Source: Pleomorphomonas diazotrophica (lineage in GTDB: Bacteria > Pseudomonadota > Alphaproteobacteria > Rhizobiales > Pleomorphomonadaceae). From it: DNA of 64,000 nt. The position numbers were made by a program, and so were the translations under genes. Of this stretch, positions 1-8,867 are shown piece by piece. Every line of letters begins with the position of its first letter. Position 1 is the first letter of the stretch. The notes under the pieces were generated by a model. The model saw nothing but the letters and a program-made list of their open reading frames with translations. It did not search any database and was not told where the DNA came from. The stretch spans positions 992,001 to 1,056,000 of the forward strand of contig NZ_PJNW01000002.1 of the NCBI RefSeq assembly GCF_002844595.1. The letters run 5' to 3'.

Positions 1-546
1 GTCATCGGCTATGCGCAGGGCAAGGCCGAGTTCAAGGAACCGGTCGACAAGCTCCTCACCGACCTCGGCCTGCCGCTCACCGCCCTGTTCTCGACGCTTG
101 GCCGCACAGCGGCGCGGGCTCTCGAATGCCAATGGGCGGCGCATCAGCTTCGCTATTTCCAGGACAAGCTCGTCGCCACCATCAAGGCAGGCGATCTCTC
201 CACGGCCAACACCGACAAATGGACGCCGGATACCTGGCCGAAGGAAGCGAAGGGCGTCGGTTTTACCGAGGCACCGCGTGGCGCGCTCGGCCACTGGATC
301 AAGATCAAGGACGGCAAGATCGACAACTATCAGGCCGTTGTGCCGACCACATGGAACGGCTCACCGCGCGACCCCGAGGGGAACATCGGGGCCTTCGAGG
401 CCGCTCTGCTCGACACGCCGATGGCCGATCCTGAAAAGCCGCTGGAGATCCTGAGGACGTTGCACTCCTTCGATCCCTGCCTTGCCTGCTCGACCCACGT
501 GATGAGCGAAGACGGGCAGGACATGGCCACCGTAACCGTCCGCTGA
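1..546 (+). CDS. hupL: Uptake [NiFe]-hydrogenase large subunit, C-terminal part (partial)
   Basis: The frame is open from base 1 and ends at 546, giving the last 181 residues; the start lies before the window. The large subunit holds the Ni-Fe(CN)2CO centre and, with HupS, oxidises H2 at the membrane. The C-terminal DPCLACSTH motif (bases 472-498) supplies the last two cysteine ligands. The 15 residues after its histidine are the extension removed by the HupD protease once nickel is inserted. hupC follows after 11 bases. Its possession of an intact motif contrasts with the hyfG-like gene at 16527. Assignment is firm; only the N-terminal half is unseen. Confidence 0.97.
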   Translation, partial: VIGYAQGKAEFKEPVDKLLTDLGLPLTALFSTLGRTAARALECQWAAHQLRYFQDKLVATIKAGDLSTANTDKWTPDTWPKEAKGVGFTEAPRGALGHWIKIKDGKIDNYQAVVPTTWNGSPRDPEGNIGAFEAALLDTPMADPEKPLEILRTLHSFDPCLACSTHVMSEDGQDMATVTVR

Positions 547-557
547 GGAGCATCATC

Positions 558-1289
558 ATGGTTGACCAGACCAGAATGCTCACCGGCGTGATGGATGCCA
601 CCGATGACGTCATCGTCACAGGCCCGTCCATCTACGTCTACGAGGCACCGGTTCGCCTCTGGCATTGGGGCAACGCTCTCTGCATCACCATCCTGGCGGT
701 GACCGGCTATCTGATCGGGTCCCCCCCGCCGACCATGCCGGGCGAGGCGTCCGGCAGCTTCCTGTTCGGCTACATTCGCTTCGCACATTTTGCAGCTGGG
801 CAGGTGCTGGCCGTCGCCTTTCTCGCCCGCATCCTATGGGCGTTCTGGGGCAATAAATACTCGCGCCAGATCTTCTATCTGCCGGTGTGGGAGAAGACAT
901 GGTGGAAGGGCGTCATCCGCGAGGCCCGCTGGTATCTGTTCCTGGAAAAGGAACCCTACAAGTACATCGGGCATAATCCGCTCGCCCACACCGCCATGTT
1001 CGCGATGTTCACGCTGTTCAACCTCGGCATGATCATCACGGGTTTCGCGCTCTATTCCGAGGGGACCGGCCGGGACAGCTGGCAGGCTAAGGCGTTCGGC
1101 TGGGTGTTCGACATCTGGCCGAACTCGCAGGATGTCCATACGCTGCATCACCTGGGCATGTGGGTGATCGTCATCTTCGCCATCGTTCACATCTACGCGG
1201 CGGTGCGCGAGGACATCATGAGCCGCCAGACCATGATCTCCACCATGATCTCCGGCGAGCGGCAGTTCCGCGACGAGCGCGAGGGCTGA
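558..1289 (+). CDS. hupC: Ni/Fe-hydrogenase b-type cytochrome subunit
   Basis: 243 residues, the usual family length. It is the dihaem membrane anchor that takes electrons from the HupSL dimer and passes them to quinone. Four hydrophobic helices lie near residues 35-57, 75-97, 148-168 and 197-216. Candidate haem-ligand histidines include H36, H77, H198 and H211. The ATG at 558 follows a GAGGAG ribosome site that overlaps the hupL stop region. hupD starts 5 bases after its stop, so the genes are transcribed together. Confidence 0.96.
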   Translation: MVDQTRMLTGVMDATDDVIVTGPSIYVYEAPVRLWHWGNALCITILAVTGYLIGSPPPTMPGEASGSFLFGYIRFAHFAAGQVLAVAFLARILWAFWGNKYSRQIFYLPVWEKTWWKGVIREARWYLFLEKEPYKYIGHNPLAHTAMFAMFTLFNLGMIITGFALYSEGTGRDSWQAKAFGWVFDIWPNSQDVHTLHHLGMWVIVIFAIVHIYAAVREDIMSRQTMISTMISGERQFRDEREG

Positions 1290-1294
1290 GCGGC

Positions 1295-1861
1295 ATGAGC
1301 GTACTGGTATTGGGAATCGGCAACATCCTCTGGGCCGATGAGGGCTTCGGCGTCCGCGCGGTCGAGGCCTTCGATCGGCTTTATGCCATGGCGGAGGGCG
1401 TCGATCTTCTCGACGGCGGCACACAGGGGCTCTACCTCGTCAATCGTGTCGCCGAGGCTGACCGTCTTCTGGTGTTCGACGCCATCGATTACGGCCTTGC
1501 TCCCGGTAGGCTCAAGGTGGTGAGGGGCGATGAGGTGCCCAAGTTCACCGGCGCCAAGAAGATGAGCCTGCACCAGACCGGGTTTCAGGAGGTTCTGTCT
1601 GCCGCCGATCTCATGGGCCGCTATCCCCGGGACATCGCGCTGATCGGTTGCCAGCCGCTCGACTTGGAGGACTGGGGTGGTCCGTTGACCGTGCCGGTGG
1701 CGGCCAGCATCGAGCCGGCCATCGGCAGGGCCATCGATATTCTGGCGGAATGGGGCGTCGCGCCGGTCCGTCGCGCCATGCCCCTTCCCCCGGGAAGCGG
1801 CCTGCTCGCCAACGACATCGACTGGACCGCCTATGAGCGGCCCCGCGCCGGTACAGGCTGA
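1295..1861 (+). CDS. hupD: Hydrogenase maturation endopeptidase HupD
   Basis: 188 residues. It removes the C-terminal tail of HupL after nickel insertion, the last step before pairing with HupS. The N-terminus VLGIGNILWADEGFG is the family signature and carries the nickel-sensing glutamate (E16). The FDAID segment and the SLHQTG histidine provide the other two expected metal-contact positions. The frame is open further upstream into hupC, but the ATG at 1295 gives the family-standard N-terminus. The neighbour hupL contains the matching cleavage site. Confidence 0.95.
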   Translation: MSVLVLGIGNILWADEGFGVRAVEAFDRLYAMAEGVDLLDGGTQGLYLVNRVAEADRLLVFDAIDYGLAPGRLKVVRGDEVPKFTGAKKMSLHQTGFQEVLSAADLMGRYPRDIALIGCQPLDLEDWGGPLTVPVAASIEPAIGRAIDILAEWGVAPVRRAMPLPPGSGLLANDIDWTAYERPRAGTG

Positions 1862-1873
1862 GGGAACCGATCC

Positions 1874-2167
1874 ATGTGCCTCGGCCTGCCAATGACCGTC
1901 CTCGACGGCGACGATTTCTCCGCTCTCTGTGAGTGGCGCGGTGAGACGCGGCGCGTTTCGACGCTACTCATTGGAAGACAGTCATCCGGGGCGCGGCTGC
2001 TGGTGCATGTCGACAGCGCCATACGCGTGCTTGACGACGCTGAGGCCGAAGCGATCGGCCGAGCGCTCGATGGCCTCGCGGCGGCAGCCGAGGGGCGGGC
2101 TTTCGAGCATCTGTTCGCCGACCTGATCGACCGCGAGCCGGAACTGCCGGCACACCTCAGGAAATAA
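1874..2167 (+). CDS. hupF: HypC/HupF-family hydrogenase chaperone
   Basis: 97 residues beginning MCLGLPMTV. The N-terminal Met-Cys is essential in this family, where the cysteine holds the Fe(CN)2CO intermediate or contacts the large-subunit precursor. It is a paralogue of hypC at 8625 with a longer C-terminus; in rhizobia HupF stabilises HupL during assembly, especially when oxygen is present. It follows hupD directly; the nickel permease gene hupE, often placed between them, is missing here. Confidence 0.93.
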   Translation: MCLGLPMTVLDGDDFSALCEWRGETRRVSTLLIGRQSSGARLLVHVDSAIRVLDDAEAEAIGRALDGLAAAAEGRAFEHLFADLIDREPELPAHLRK

Positions 2168-2199
2168 CGCCGAAAAGCTTCCGGGCCGATGAGGAGACC

Positions 2200-2640
2200 A
2201 TGTCCGCATTGATTGCCGCTCTCGCCAGTCGTCACGGCTTGCCGACCATCGACACCGATACGCTCGACGCCTTCCTGGCATCGGCTGCCGATGAACCGGA
2301 ACATGTGCTATTGTTCTTCACAGGCGATCCCGACCAGCGCAGCGACAGCGGCGACGTCGCCGTGGTGCTGCCGGAGCTCTTGTCCGCCTTCCCCGGTCGT
2401 TTCCGCGCCGGTGTGATCGCCCGTTCGGCGGAGGTGGCGCTGAAGGCGCGCTGCAAGGTTGAGGTCTTTCCGTCCCTAGTGGTGTTGCGTGGGCAAACTG
2501 TGCTGGACGTGTTGCCCCGCGTTCGCGACTGGGGCGAGTATCTCAACCGACTTGAGGCGGCGCTCAGGCAGGATGCCCCGGCATTTTGCTCCCCGAGCCG
2601 TATCGAGATCACTGCAAATGCCCGGAGGGATGAGGCATGA
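2200..2640 (+). CDS. hupG: Hydrogenase-1 expression protein HyaE/HupG family
   Basis: 146 residues with a thioredoxin-like fold pattern (VLLFFTGDP, then the KVEVFPSLVVLRG segment where thioredoxins carry the cis-proline) but without a CxxC redox pair, as is normal for HupG/HyaE. These proteins act as chaperones of the hydrogenase small subunit precursor with HupH before Tat export. The ATG at 2200 follows a GAGGAG-like site. Its last four bases overlap hupH, indicating coupled translation. Confidence 0.88.
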   Translation: MSALIAALASRHGLPTIDTDTLDAFLASAADEPEHVLLFFTGDPDQRSDSGDVAVVLPELLSAFPGRFRAGVIARSAEVALKARCKVEVFPSLVVLRGQTVLDVLPRVRDWGEYLNRLEAALRQDAPAFCSPSRIEITANARRDEA

Positions 2641-3440
2641 CGACGGATCTTCCGACGACTGGCCGGACCACGGGCACCGGCACGCTCGCCTTCCTGGCGA
2701 CGTCCGACGCCGAGGCCCTGATTGCCCGCTGTCCCGGCGTCGCACGCCTTATTCCGGAGATGGCGGCCGCGCTCGAACGCCAGACGGCAACGGCTCCCGG
2801 CCTGCTGTTCGACCTCGCTCCTCTCAGCGACGACGAGCGATTGCTGCTCAACGAAATCCTCGGCGAGGGCGAGGTGGGCGCCACGGTGGCGTTGCCGGAC
2901 GGCGTGGTGGCCGAGATCGCCGAGAGCGTCTTTGCCGGTCTTTGGCGCGTCCGCTTCCTGGGGCCCAACAACGCGATTATTGCCGACTACGCCGAGGTGT
3001 CGGCCGTGCCGCAAGCGGTGCGCCGTGCCGCGGCGATGACCCTGCCCCGCCTCGACCTTGGCGACTTGCCAGCTGGCGTGATGAACGCGCCGGCCGTGTT
3101 GGTGGAAATCGCCGACCGTGCCGAACGCTACCGGCCAGGCGAGCCGAACCACATCATATCCCTGACGCTGATGCCGATGCTGGCCGAGGATATCGAACTC
3201 CTCGTCGATCGGCTCGGAACCGGGCCGGTAAAAATCGTCTCGCGCGGCTATGGCAGTTGCCGTGTCCAGGCGGCGGCCGTTCACAATGTGTGGTCGGTGC
3301 AGTTCTTCAACGCCATGGATGCCATCCTGCTCGACACCATCGAGGTGGGTGACGTCCCTGCGGCCGCCCAGGCGGCCGTCGAGGATTTTCACGACTCCGC
3401 CATTCGACTTCGAGAGATCGGCGAGGCCTACTTCCAATGA
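2637..3440 (+). CDS. hupH: Hydrogenase expression/formation protein HupH (HyaF family)
   Basis: 267 residues, normal for HupH. The family has two similar halves, and both are visible here: each ends with the pattern W-x-V-x-F-x-N (residues about 102-110 and 220-228). HupH works with HupG in maturing the small subunit. Overlaps hupG by 4 bases and hupI by 4 bases. No catalytic motif is evident and none is known. Confidence 0.9.
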   Translation: MTTDLPTTGRTTGTGTLAFLATSDAEALIARCPGVARLIPEMAAALERQTATAPGLLFDLAPLSDDERLLLNEILGEGEVGATVALPDGVVAEIAESVFAGLWRVRFLGPNNAIIADYAEVSAVPQAVRRAAAMTLPRLDLGDLPAGVMNAPAVLVEIADRAERYRPGEPNHIISLTLMPMLAEDIELLVDRLGTGPVKIVSRGYGSCRVQAAAVHNVWSVQFFNAMDAILLDTIEVGDVPAAAQAAVEDFHDSAIRLREIGEAYFQ

Positions 3441-3622
3441 TTTCTCATTCCGAGGATCGGTGGGAATGCGGGGTCTGCTGGGCGGTCTATGACCCGACCG
3501 AAGGCGACGACGTGGCGCAGGTGGCTCCCGGTACGGCTTTCGAAGCCCTGCGGGACGATTGGCGCTGCCCCAACTGCGACGGGTCCAAGCTCAAGTTCAT
3601 GAGGATCGACGATGAACGCTGA
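3437..3622 (+). CDS. hupI: Rubredoxin HupI
   Basis: 61 residues with the two iron-binding pairs of a rubredoxin: CGVC near residue 11 and CPNC near residue 45. The first knuckle reads ECGVCWAVYDP, close to the usual CGYVYDP form. In rhizobial hup operons HupI is thought to supply electrons during hydrogenase assembly or to protect intermediates from oxygen. The ATG overlaps the hupH stop (ATGA) and the 3' end overlaps hupJ by 11 bases. Confidence 0.95.
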   Translation: MISHSEDRWECGVCWAVYDPTEGDDVAQVAPGTAFEALRDDWRCPNCDGSKLKFMRIDDER

Positions 3623-4115
3623 CGCGCCCCTGTCAGACCTCAACGACGAAAAACTTGTCGGCCGTCTCGAAGGCTTCTGGCGAGCAGCCGATGGTCGCAT
3701 GTCCGGCCTTCCGGTTCACAATCCGGCCCTTGCCGTCATGGTGACGCCGGTCCGGCGCTTCGGTCGTTTCCGCTTCGCGGCGGTGGTCACGCCCTGGTGC
3801 ATGAATGTGGTGGCGATCCCCGATCCCGGCATCAAGCTGCCACCTGACGGCGTTACCTTGCGGCTTGAGTTGCCGGCCGGCGACGTCGACTTCGTGGTGG
3901 CTTCGATGGACGACGGCGATCGTTACGGAACAGCCTCGCTGTTCTCGCCGATGGACGAATTCGACGATCAGATGACAGCCGAAGAGGTCGCCTTGGCGGC
4001 GCTCGACGAACTGCTGCGCGAAGCCGACCCGTCGGAGGTCGAGTCCCTTGCCGTCAGCCTGGACCGCCGGCGTCTGTTGGGGTTGGGGCGCAGCCCCTCG
4101 GAGGCCGACAGATGA
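3612..4115 (+). CDS. hupJ: [NiFe]-hydrogenase assembly chaperone, HybE/HupJ family
   Basis: 167 residues. The conserved HybE core (NPALAVMVTPVRRF, then PWCMNVVAIP) is seen at residues about 35-75. HybE proteins escort the large subunit precursor and prevent early export. The start overlaps the end of hupI and the stop overlaps the start of hupK by 4 bases. The C-terminal 30 residues are variable in the family. Confidence 0.9.
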   Translation: MNADAPLSDLNDEKLVGRLEGFWRAADGRMSGLPVHNPALAVMVTPVRRFGRFRFAAVVTPWCMNVVAIPDPGIKLPPDGVTLRLELPAGDVDFVVASMDDGDRYGTASLFSPMDEFDDQMTAEEVALAALDELLREADPSEVESLAVSLDRRRLLGLGRSPSEADR

Positions 4116-5095
4116 GCGGCTTTGATCCAGGCAGAGTGACCGTCCGCTTTTCTCTCGACAATGGCGTGGTCACCGCGGCATCGGTCCGTTCGGCGCGCCC
4201 GCTGTCCCTGGTCTCAAGTTTTGCTGGCCGGCCGGTCGAGCAGGCAGTTGAGGCGGTTGGCCTAGTCAACGCCGTCTGCGGCGTCTCCCACGCCGCCGCG
4301 CTGACCTTCGCAGCGGCCGCCGCCGGTCATCGCCTCATCACCGGCGAAGAGGCGGCGCGTTGGCGCGTGCGCCTCGCGGCGGAGCGGGTCGCCGAGCATT
4401 TGCGCGAACTGGTTCGTCTCGCGCCGGTTGCCGCCTTTCCCATCGTGCGCGATGCCCTCGAAGCCGCGCGCAAGGCGGCCAGAACCGGAATCGCCGGCGA
4501 CGACGTCAGAACGATCGGTGCGGCCTTCGGTCTCGTTCCGGAGTGGTTGCCGGCGCTGCCGGAACACCCCTCCCAGCCCGATGCGCTGACCTCCGCCGAC
4601 GATGATGCCATCGTGGCCGCGGTCGAGGCGGACGCCGAGTTCTCGGCCCGTCCCTCCCTTCCCGGCCGACAGCCGGAATCCGGGCCGGCAGCCCGCCTCG
4701 GCTGGTCTGCCTCGGTGCCCGGAGCCACCGACGCGGCCCGTCTTGTCGAAGCCGAGGAAGCCCTCGGCGTTCTTCTTGGGGGAGCCGGTAAGGAAGGGGA
4801 TCTTGCCGGCTGGCTTACTGCAAGTCGGACGCAGAACCATACGGGATACGCCTCAGTGGAAAGTCCACGCGGCCGGTTATATTATTTTGCCGTGGTGCAA
4901 GGAGATGGACGGCTCCGAGACGCCCGCGTCGTGGCTCCCACGGAATGGAATTTCCATCCCGACGGACCGTTTGCGCGCGCCCTCGTGGGGTTCCGGCCGG
5001 ACGGCGATGCCGTGGCGGCGATCGCCCGGCTGGCGGCGCAATTCTCTCCCTGTGTTGCGGTGGATGTTGTCCCGGAAGGGGCTACCGATGCATGA
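4112..5095 (+). CDS. hupK: Hydrogenase expression protein HupK, large-subunit-like scaffold
   Basis: 327 residues. HupK resembles a degenerate hydrogenase large subunit and is believed to act as a scaffold for the iron-cyanide cofactor or as an oxygen-protection chaperone. The segment NAVCGVSHAAA (C56, S59) mirrors the CxxC of true large subunits with the second cysteine replaced. The middle (about residues 170-215) is low-complexity Pro/Ala-rich. The C-terminus has a W-N-F-H-P-D-G-P segment typical of HupK. Its stop overlaps hypA by 8 bases. Confidence 0.86.
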   Translation: MSGFDPGRVTVRFSLDNGVVTAASVRSARPLSLVSSFAGRPVEQAVEAVGLVNAVCGVSHAAALTFAAAAAGHRLITGEEAARWRVRLAAERVAEHLRELVRLAPVAAFPIVRDALEAARKAARTGIAGDDVRTIGAAFGLVPEWLPALPEHPSQPDALTSADDDAIVAAVEADAEFSARPSLPGRQPESGPAARLGWSASVPGATDAARLVEAEEALGVLLGGAGKEGDLAGWLTASRTQNHTGYASVESPRGRLYYFAVVQGDGRLRDARVVAPTEWNFHPDGPFARALVGFRPDGDAVAAIARLAAQFSPCVAVDVVPEGATDA

Positions 5096-5429
5096 GATGT
5101 CGCTTTGCGAGGCGGTGGTGGAGATCGCCGTCGAGGAAGCGAAGAAGAACGGCGTGGCGCGGATCAAGGCGGTGGTCCTGGAGGTGGGCGTGCTCGGCCA
5201 TGTCGACCCCGACGCGTTGGCTTTCTGCTTCTCGGCCGTCAGCCACGGGACCCTTGCAGAGAATGCAAGGCTGATCGTCGAGCGTATTCCCGGCAGTGGC
5301 TGGTGCCTCGATTGTGCTAAGCCGGTGCCGATGACCGAACGCTTCGGTGCCTGCCCGGAATGCGGGCGCCGGCACGTGCAGATGAGCCAAGGCGACGAGC
5401 TCAGGCTGCGCGAACTGGAGGTGGAGTGA
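5088..5429 (+). CDS. hypA: Hydrogenase nickel-insertion accessory protein HypA
   Basis: 113 residues, the standard length. It starts MHEMSL, where H2 is the nickel ligand, and has two zinc-binding pairs, CLDC and CPEC (residues about 73-92). HypA delivers nickel to the large subunit together with HypB. The ATG at 5088 was chosen over the long upstream extension of the same frame because it gives the invariant N-terminus and overlaps the hupK stop. Its own stop overlaps the hypB start (TGATG). Confidence 0.96.
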   Translation: MHEMSLCEAVVEIAVEEAKKNGVARIKAVVLEVGVLGHVDPDALAFCFSAVSHGTLAENARLIVERIPGSGWCLDCAKPVPMTERFGACPECGRRHVQMSQGDELRLRELEVE

Positions 5430-6349
5430 TGTGCAACGATTGCGGCTGCGGGTCGGGTGGAACCGGCTACAAGATCAACGGCAAGACGCCGGCCGAGCTG
5501 CATGGTCATGCCCACGATCACCCACATGACCACGACCATGGCCATGATCACGGTCATCACCACCATCACGACCATGATCATCCGCATGACCACGATCACT
5601 CTCACGATCATGGGCACCACCACGTGCATGCGGCACCGCTTGCCGCCGTCCATCAGCCCGGCATCGACAGCGAGCGGGTGATCCGCATCGAGCGCGATGT
5701 TCTCGCCAAGAACAACGATGCCGCGCGGCAGAACCGCGCCCGTCTCGCCGCCACCGGCACGCTGGCCCTCAACCTGATGTCGTCGCCCGGTTCAGGCAAG
5801 ACGACGCTGCTGGTGCGCGCCATCGAGGACCTGAAAGCCAAGTTCCCGATCGCCGTCATCGAAGGTGATCAGCAGACCGACAACGACGCCGAGCGGATCC
5901 GGGCGACCGGAGTCCGCGCCATTCAGATCAACACCGGCAGGGGCTGTCACCTCGAAGCCGGCATGGTCGGCACCGCGCTCGACGACATCAAGGCCGAGCC
6001 GGGTGGCCTCCTGTTCATCGAGAACGTCGGCAATCTGGTCTGCCCGGCCGGCTTCGACCTCGGGGAAGCGCACAAGGTGGTCGTGCTGTCGGTCACCGAG
6101 GGCGAGGACAAGCCGCTGAAATACCCCGACATGTTCGCCGTGGCCGACCTTTTGCTCCTTAACAAGGCCGACCTCTTGCCGCATCTGAAGTTCGATGTGG
6201 GCAGGTGCCTCGCCGCGGCGCTCACCGTCAATCCGCATCTCCAGACGCTGGTGGTCTCGGCCGAAACCGGTGAGGGCATGGCCGCCTTTTATGCCTGGAT
6301 CGAGGCGCGCGCCGCCCTTTCCCGTGCCGCCGCCGTCGTTCGGGCCTGA
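5429..6349 (+). CDS. hypB: Hydrogenase nickel-incorporation GTPase HypB with His-rich nickel-storage region
   Basis: 306 residues. The N-terminus MCNDCGCG is the high-affinity metal site. Residues about 25-67 (bases 5501-5629) are a His/Asp tract with more than 20 histidines, as in rhizobial HypB that stores nickel. The GTPase domain has a P-loop SPGSGKTT (residues 119-126), an EGDQQTDND segment and the base-specificity motif NKADL. HypB uses GTP to release nickel to HypA and HupL. The strong His tract may matter because no hupE nickel permease is present in the operon. Confidence 0.97.
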   Translation: MCNDCGCGSGGTGYKINGKTPAELHGHAHDHPHDHDHGHDHGHHHHHDHDHPHDHDHSHDHGHHHVHAAPLAAVHQPGIDSERVIRIERDVLAKNNDAARQNRARLAATGTLALNLMSSPGSGKTTLLVRAIEDLKAKFPIAVIEGDQQTDNDAERIRATGVRAIQINTGRGCHLEAGMVGTALDDIKAEPGGLLFIENVGNLVCPAGFDLGEAHKVVVLSVTEGEDKPLKYPDMFAVADLLLLNKADLLPHLKFDVGRCLAAALTVNPHLQTLVVSAETGEGMAAFYAWIEARAALSRAAAVVRA

Positions 6350-6356
6350 CGAGACG

Positions 6357-8621
6357 ATGACCGCCGCGCCCGCCCCCGATGCCTTCGCCGCCGTGGCGCG
6401 CCTTTTCCTCAAGGTGAACGGTGCGGTGCAGGGCGTGGGTATGCGTCCCTTCGTCCATCGGCTTGCTACCGAATGCGGTCTCGCCGGCTATGTCCGAAAC
6501 GGCGCCGATGGCGTGACCATCGAGGTGGAGGGCGCGCGCGTCGAGGAGTTCGTCCGCCGTCTTGAAACCGAGATACCGCCACTCGCCCGCATCGACACGC
6601 TTCTTCGTAAGGACATGCCGACCGCCGGTGACGCCGAGTTCGTCATCCGGGAGAGCCTCGACGGCGAGACGATGACGCGCATCGTCGCCGATGCCGCCAC
6701 CTGCGATGCCTGCCTCGGCGAGCTGTTCGACCCGGCCAGTCGCTACTTCGCCTATCCCTTCGTCAACTGCACCCATTGCGGACCGCGTTACACCATCACT
6801 CGGCGCCTGCCCTATGATCGGCGGCAAACGTCGATGGCCTCCTTCCCGATGTGCCCGGATTGCGGGGCGGCCTACACCGATGTGCGCGACCGGCGCTTCC
6901 ATGCCGAGCCGGTTGCTTGTCCGACCTGTGGGCCGAAGCTCAGCCATCCCGTTTCAGAGATTGTCGACGCGATCCGGGCCGGCCGCATCGTGGCGCTGAA
7001 GGGCATCGGCGGCTTCCATCTCGTATGTGATGCCCGCAACGCCGAGGCCGTTTCGGCGCTTCGGGCCAGGAAGGCGCGCGAGTTCAAGCCCTTTGCTCTG
7101 ATGGTGGCGAATGCCGCGTCCATCTCTGCGATCGCCGAAGCATCGCCTGAAGAGAAGAAGCTCTGTTCGTCGACCGCCCGGCCGATCGTGCTGATGCGGG
7201 CAAAACCCGGCGTAATGGCGCCTGCCGTCTCGCCCGGCCTCTCCCGCGTCGGTGTCATGCTGGCTTACGCGCCGGTGCATCACCTGCTGTTCGCCGCGCT
7301 GGCCGGTCACGACTTCGCCGGCCACGATCCGCACGCCGCCAACGACTTCGTACTGGTCGCCACATCGGCCAATCCGGGCGGCGAACCGCTGGTGGTGGAC
7401 GACGAGGATGCGACACGCCGCCTAGTCGGCATTGCCGATCTGATCGTCACCCATGACCGCGCCATCGTGGTGCGCGCCGACGACAGCGTGGCGCAGGTGA
7501 TCGCCGGCGCGCCGAGCTTCCTTCGCCGGGCGCGCGGCTACGTGCCCGAACCGATCGCTCTCTCCGAAGATGGCCCAGCAACCCTTGCCCTCGGGGCGCA
7601 CCTCAAATCGACGGTGACACTGACGCGCGGTCGCGAGGCCTTCGTCTCCCAGCACGTCGGCGATCTCGACACCGCCGAGACGCTGAAGTTCTATCGCGAG
7701 ACGATCGCCCATCTTATCGACATTGTCGGTGTCAAACCGGAGTTGGTCGCCTCGGACCTCCATCCCGACTATCGTTCCAGCCAGATGGCTGAAGAGTTCG
7801 GTCCGCCGGTCGTTCGGGTACAGCACCACGCGGCGCATGTCGCGGCTGTCGCGGCGGAAGCCGGACTTGATGGACCAGCGCTCGGCCTCGCGCTCGACGG
7901 CCATGGCCTCGGCGACGACGGCGGTGCCTGGGGTGGCGAACTGTTGCTGGTCGACGGCGCAAACCATCGTCGCCTTGGTCATCTCGCCTCCCTGCCGCTG
8001 CCCGGCGGTGACCGCGCCGCCCGAGAACCGTGGCGGATGGGGGCCGGTGCGCTGGCCGCGCTCGGTCGGTCCTATCTGGCCGCCACCTTCTTTCCCGATC
8101 GGCCGCTGGCCGGACCGATCGCCGACCGCGTCGCCACCGGTGCCGACCGGCTTGCCACCACCTCGCTTGGCCGACTGTTCGACGCGGCGGCGGCGCTTCT
8201 CGGTGTGCGTGCCGTGCAGGACTATGAAGGACAGGCAGCGATGGAGCTGGAGGCGCTGGTCGACAAGCCGATCGCCTTCCCCGGCGGGTTCGCGCTCGAA
8301 AACCGCGTCCTGTCCTTTGCGCCGCTTCTTGCCCATTTCGCTCTCGCCCGTCCTGATGCCCGCACCGGCGCGGCGCTGTTCCATGGCACGCTGATCGAAG
8401 GCTTCGCCGCCCTCGCCTGCCATGGCGCGACCGCAACCGGCCTCACGTCGGTCGCGCTCGGCGGCGGCTGCCTGATGAACCGCGTACTGGCCGAAGGCCT
8501 CTCAGCCGCGCTTGCCCAATCCAACCTCACTCCCCTCCTCGCCCGGCGCCTGCCGGCCAACGATGGCGGCCTTTCCTTCGGGCAGGCGGTCCTCGCCCGC
8601 CGAGCCTTCTCGGAGATCTGA
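6357..8621 (+). CDS. hypF: Carbamoyltransferase HypF
   Basis: 754 residues with the full domain order: acylphosphatase-like (VNGAVQGVGMRPFVHRLA, residues about 17-36), four zinc-finger CxxC pairs (CDAC, CTHC, CPDC, CPTC, residues about 115-190), a YrdC-like nucleotide-binding domain (about 200-390) and a Kae1/TobZ-like carbamoyltransferase domain (HHAAHVAA and the C-terminal GGCLMNR). HypF turns carbamoyl phosphate into the thiocarbamate on HypE that becomes cyanide. Start at 6357 gives the normal N-terminus, 7 bases after hypB. Confidence 0.97.
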   Translation: MTAAPAPDAFAAVARLFLKVNGAVQGVGMRPFVHRLATECGLAGYVRNGADGVTIEVEGARVEEFVRRLETEIPPLARIDTLLRKDMPTAGDAEFVIRESLDGETMTRIVADAATCDACLGELFDPASRYFAYPFVNCTHCGPRYTITRRLPYDRRQTSMASFPMCPDCGAAYTDVRDRRFHAEPVACPTCGPKLSHPVSEIVDAIRAGRIVALKGIGGFHLVCDARNAEAVSALRARKAREFKPFALMVANAASISAIAEASPEEKKLCSSTARPIVLMRAKPGVMAPAVSPGLSRVGVMLAYAPVHHLLFAALAGHDFAGHDPHAANDFVLVATSANPGGEPLVVDDEDATRRLVGIADLIVTHDRAIVVRADDSVAQVIAGAPSFLRRARGYVPEPIALSEDGPATLALGAHLKSTVTLTRGREAFVSQHVGDLDTAETLKFYRETIAHLIDIVGVKPELVASDLHPDYRSSQMAEEFGPPVVRVQHHAAHVAAVAAEAGLDGPALGLALDGHGLGDDGGAWGGELLLVDGANHRRLGHLASLPLPGGDRAAREPWRMGAGALAALGRSYLAATFFPDRPLAGPIADRVATGADRLATTSLGRLFDAAAALLGVRAVQDYEGQAAMELEALVDKPIAFPGGFALENRVLSFAPLLAHFALARPDARTGAALFHGTLIEGFAALACHGATATGLTSVALGGGCLMNRVLAEGLSAALAQSNLTPLLARRLPANDGGLSFGQAVLARRAFSEI

Positions 8622-8624
8622 CCC

Positions 8625-8867
8625 ATGTGCCTCGCCGTTCCCGCCCTCGTCAAAGAGATCCTGCCCGACAACATGGCCAAGATCAGTCTCGACGGCGTAT
8701 CGATGACCATTTCCACCGCGTTGGTGAAGAACGTCGGTGTCGGCGACTACGTCATCGTTCACGTCGGCTACGCGCTGGCCAAGGTCGACCCCGACGAGGC
8801 GCGACGGACGCTCGATCTGCTCGATGAAGCGCGCGGTGTGGCGCTCGCCGCCGGAGGTGCCCGATGA
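8625..8867 (+). CDS. hypC: Hydrogenase assembly chaperone HypC
   Basis: 80 residues starting MCLAVPALV. The N-terminal cysteine and the downstream GDYVIVHVGYAL motif define HypC. With HypD it carries the Fe(CN)2CO unit to the large subunit. Placed 3 bases after hypF and overlapping hypD by 4 bases. It is shorter than the paralogue hupF at 1874. Confidence 0.96.
   Translation: MCLAVPALVKEILPDNMAKISLDGVSMTISTALVKNVGVGDYVIVHVGYALAKVDPDEARRTLDLLDEARGVALAAGGAR

Noticed and set aside
5501-5629. Dense CAT/CAC-rich stretch that looks like a DNA tandem repeat
   Set aside because: It is the His-rich coding tract of hypB in frame; the period is irregular and explained by the protein.
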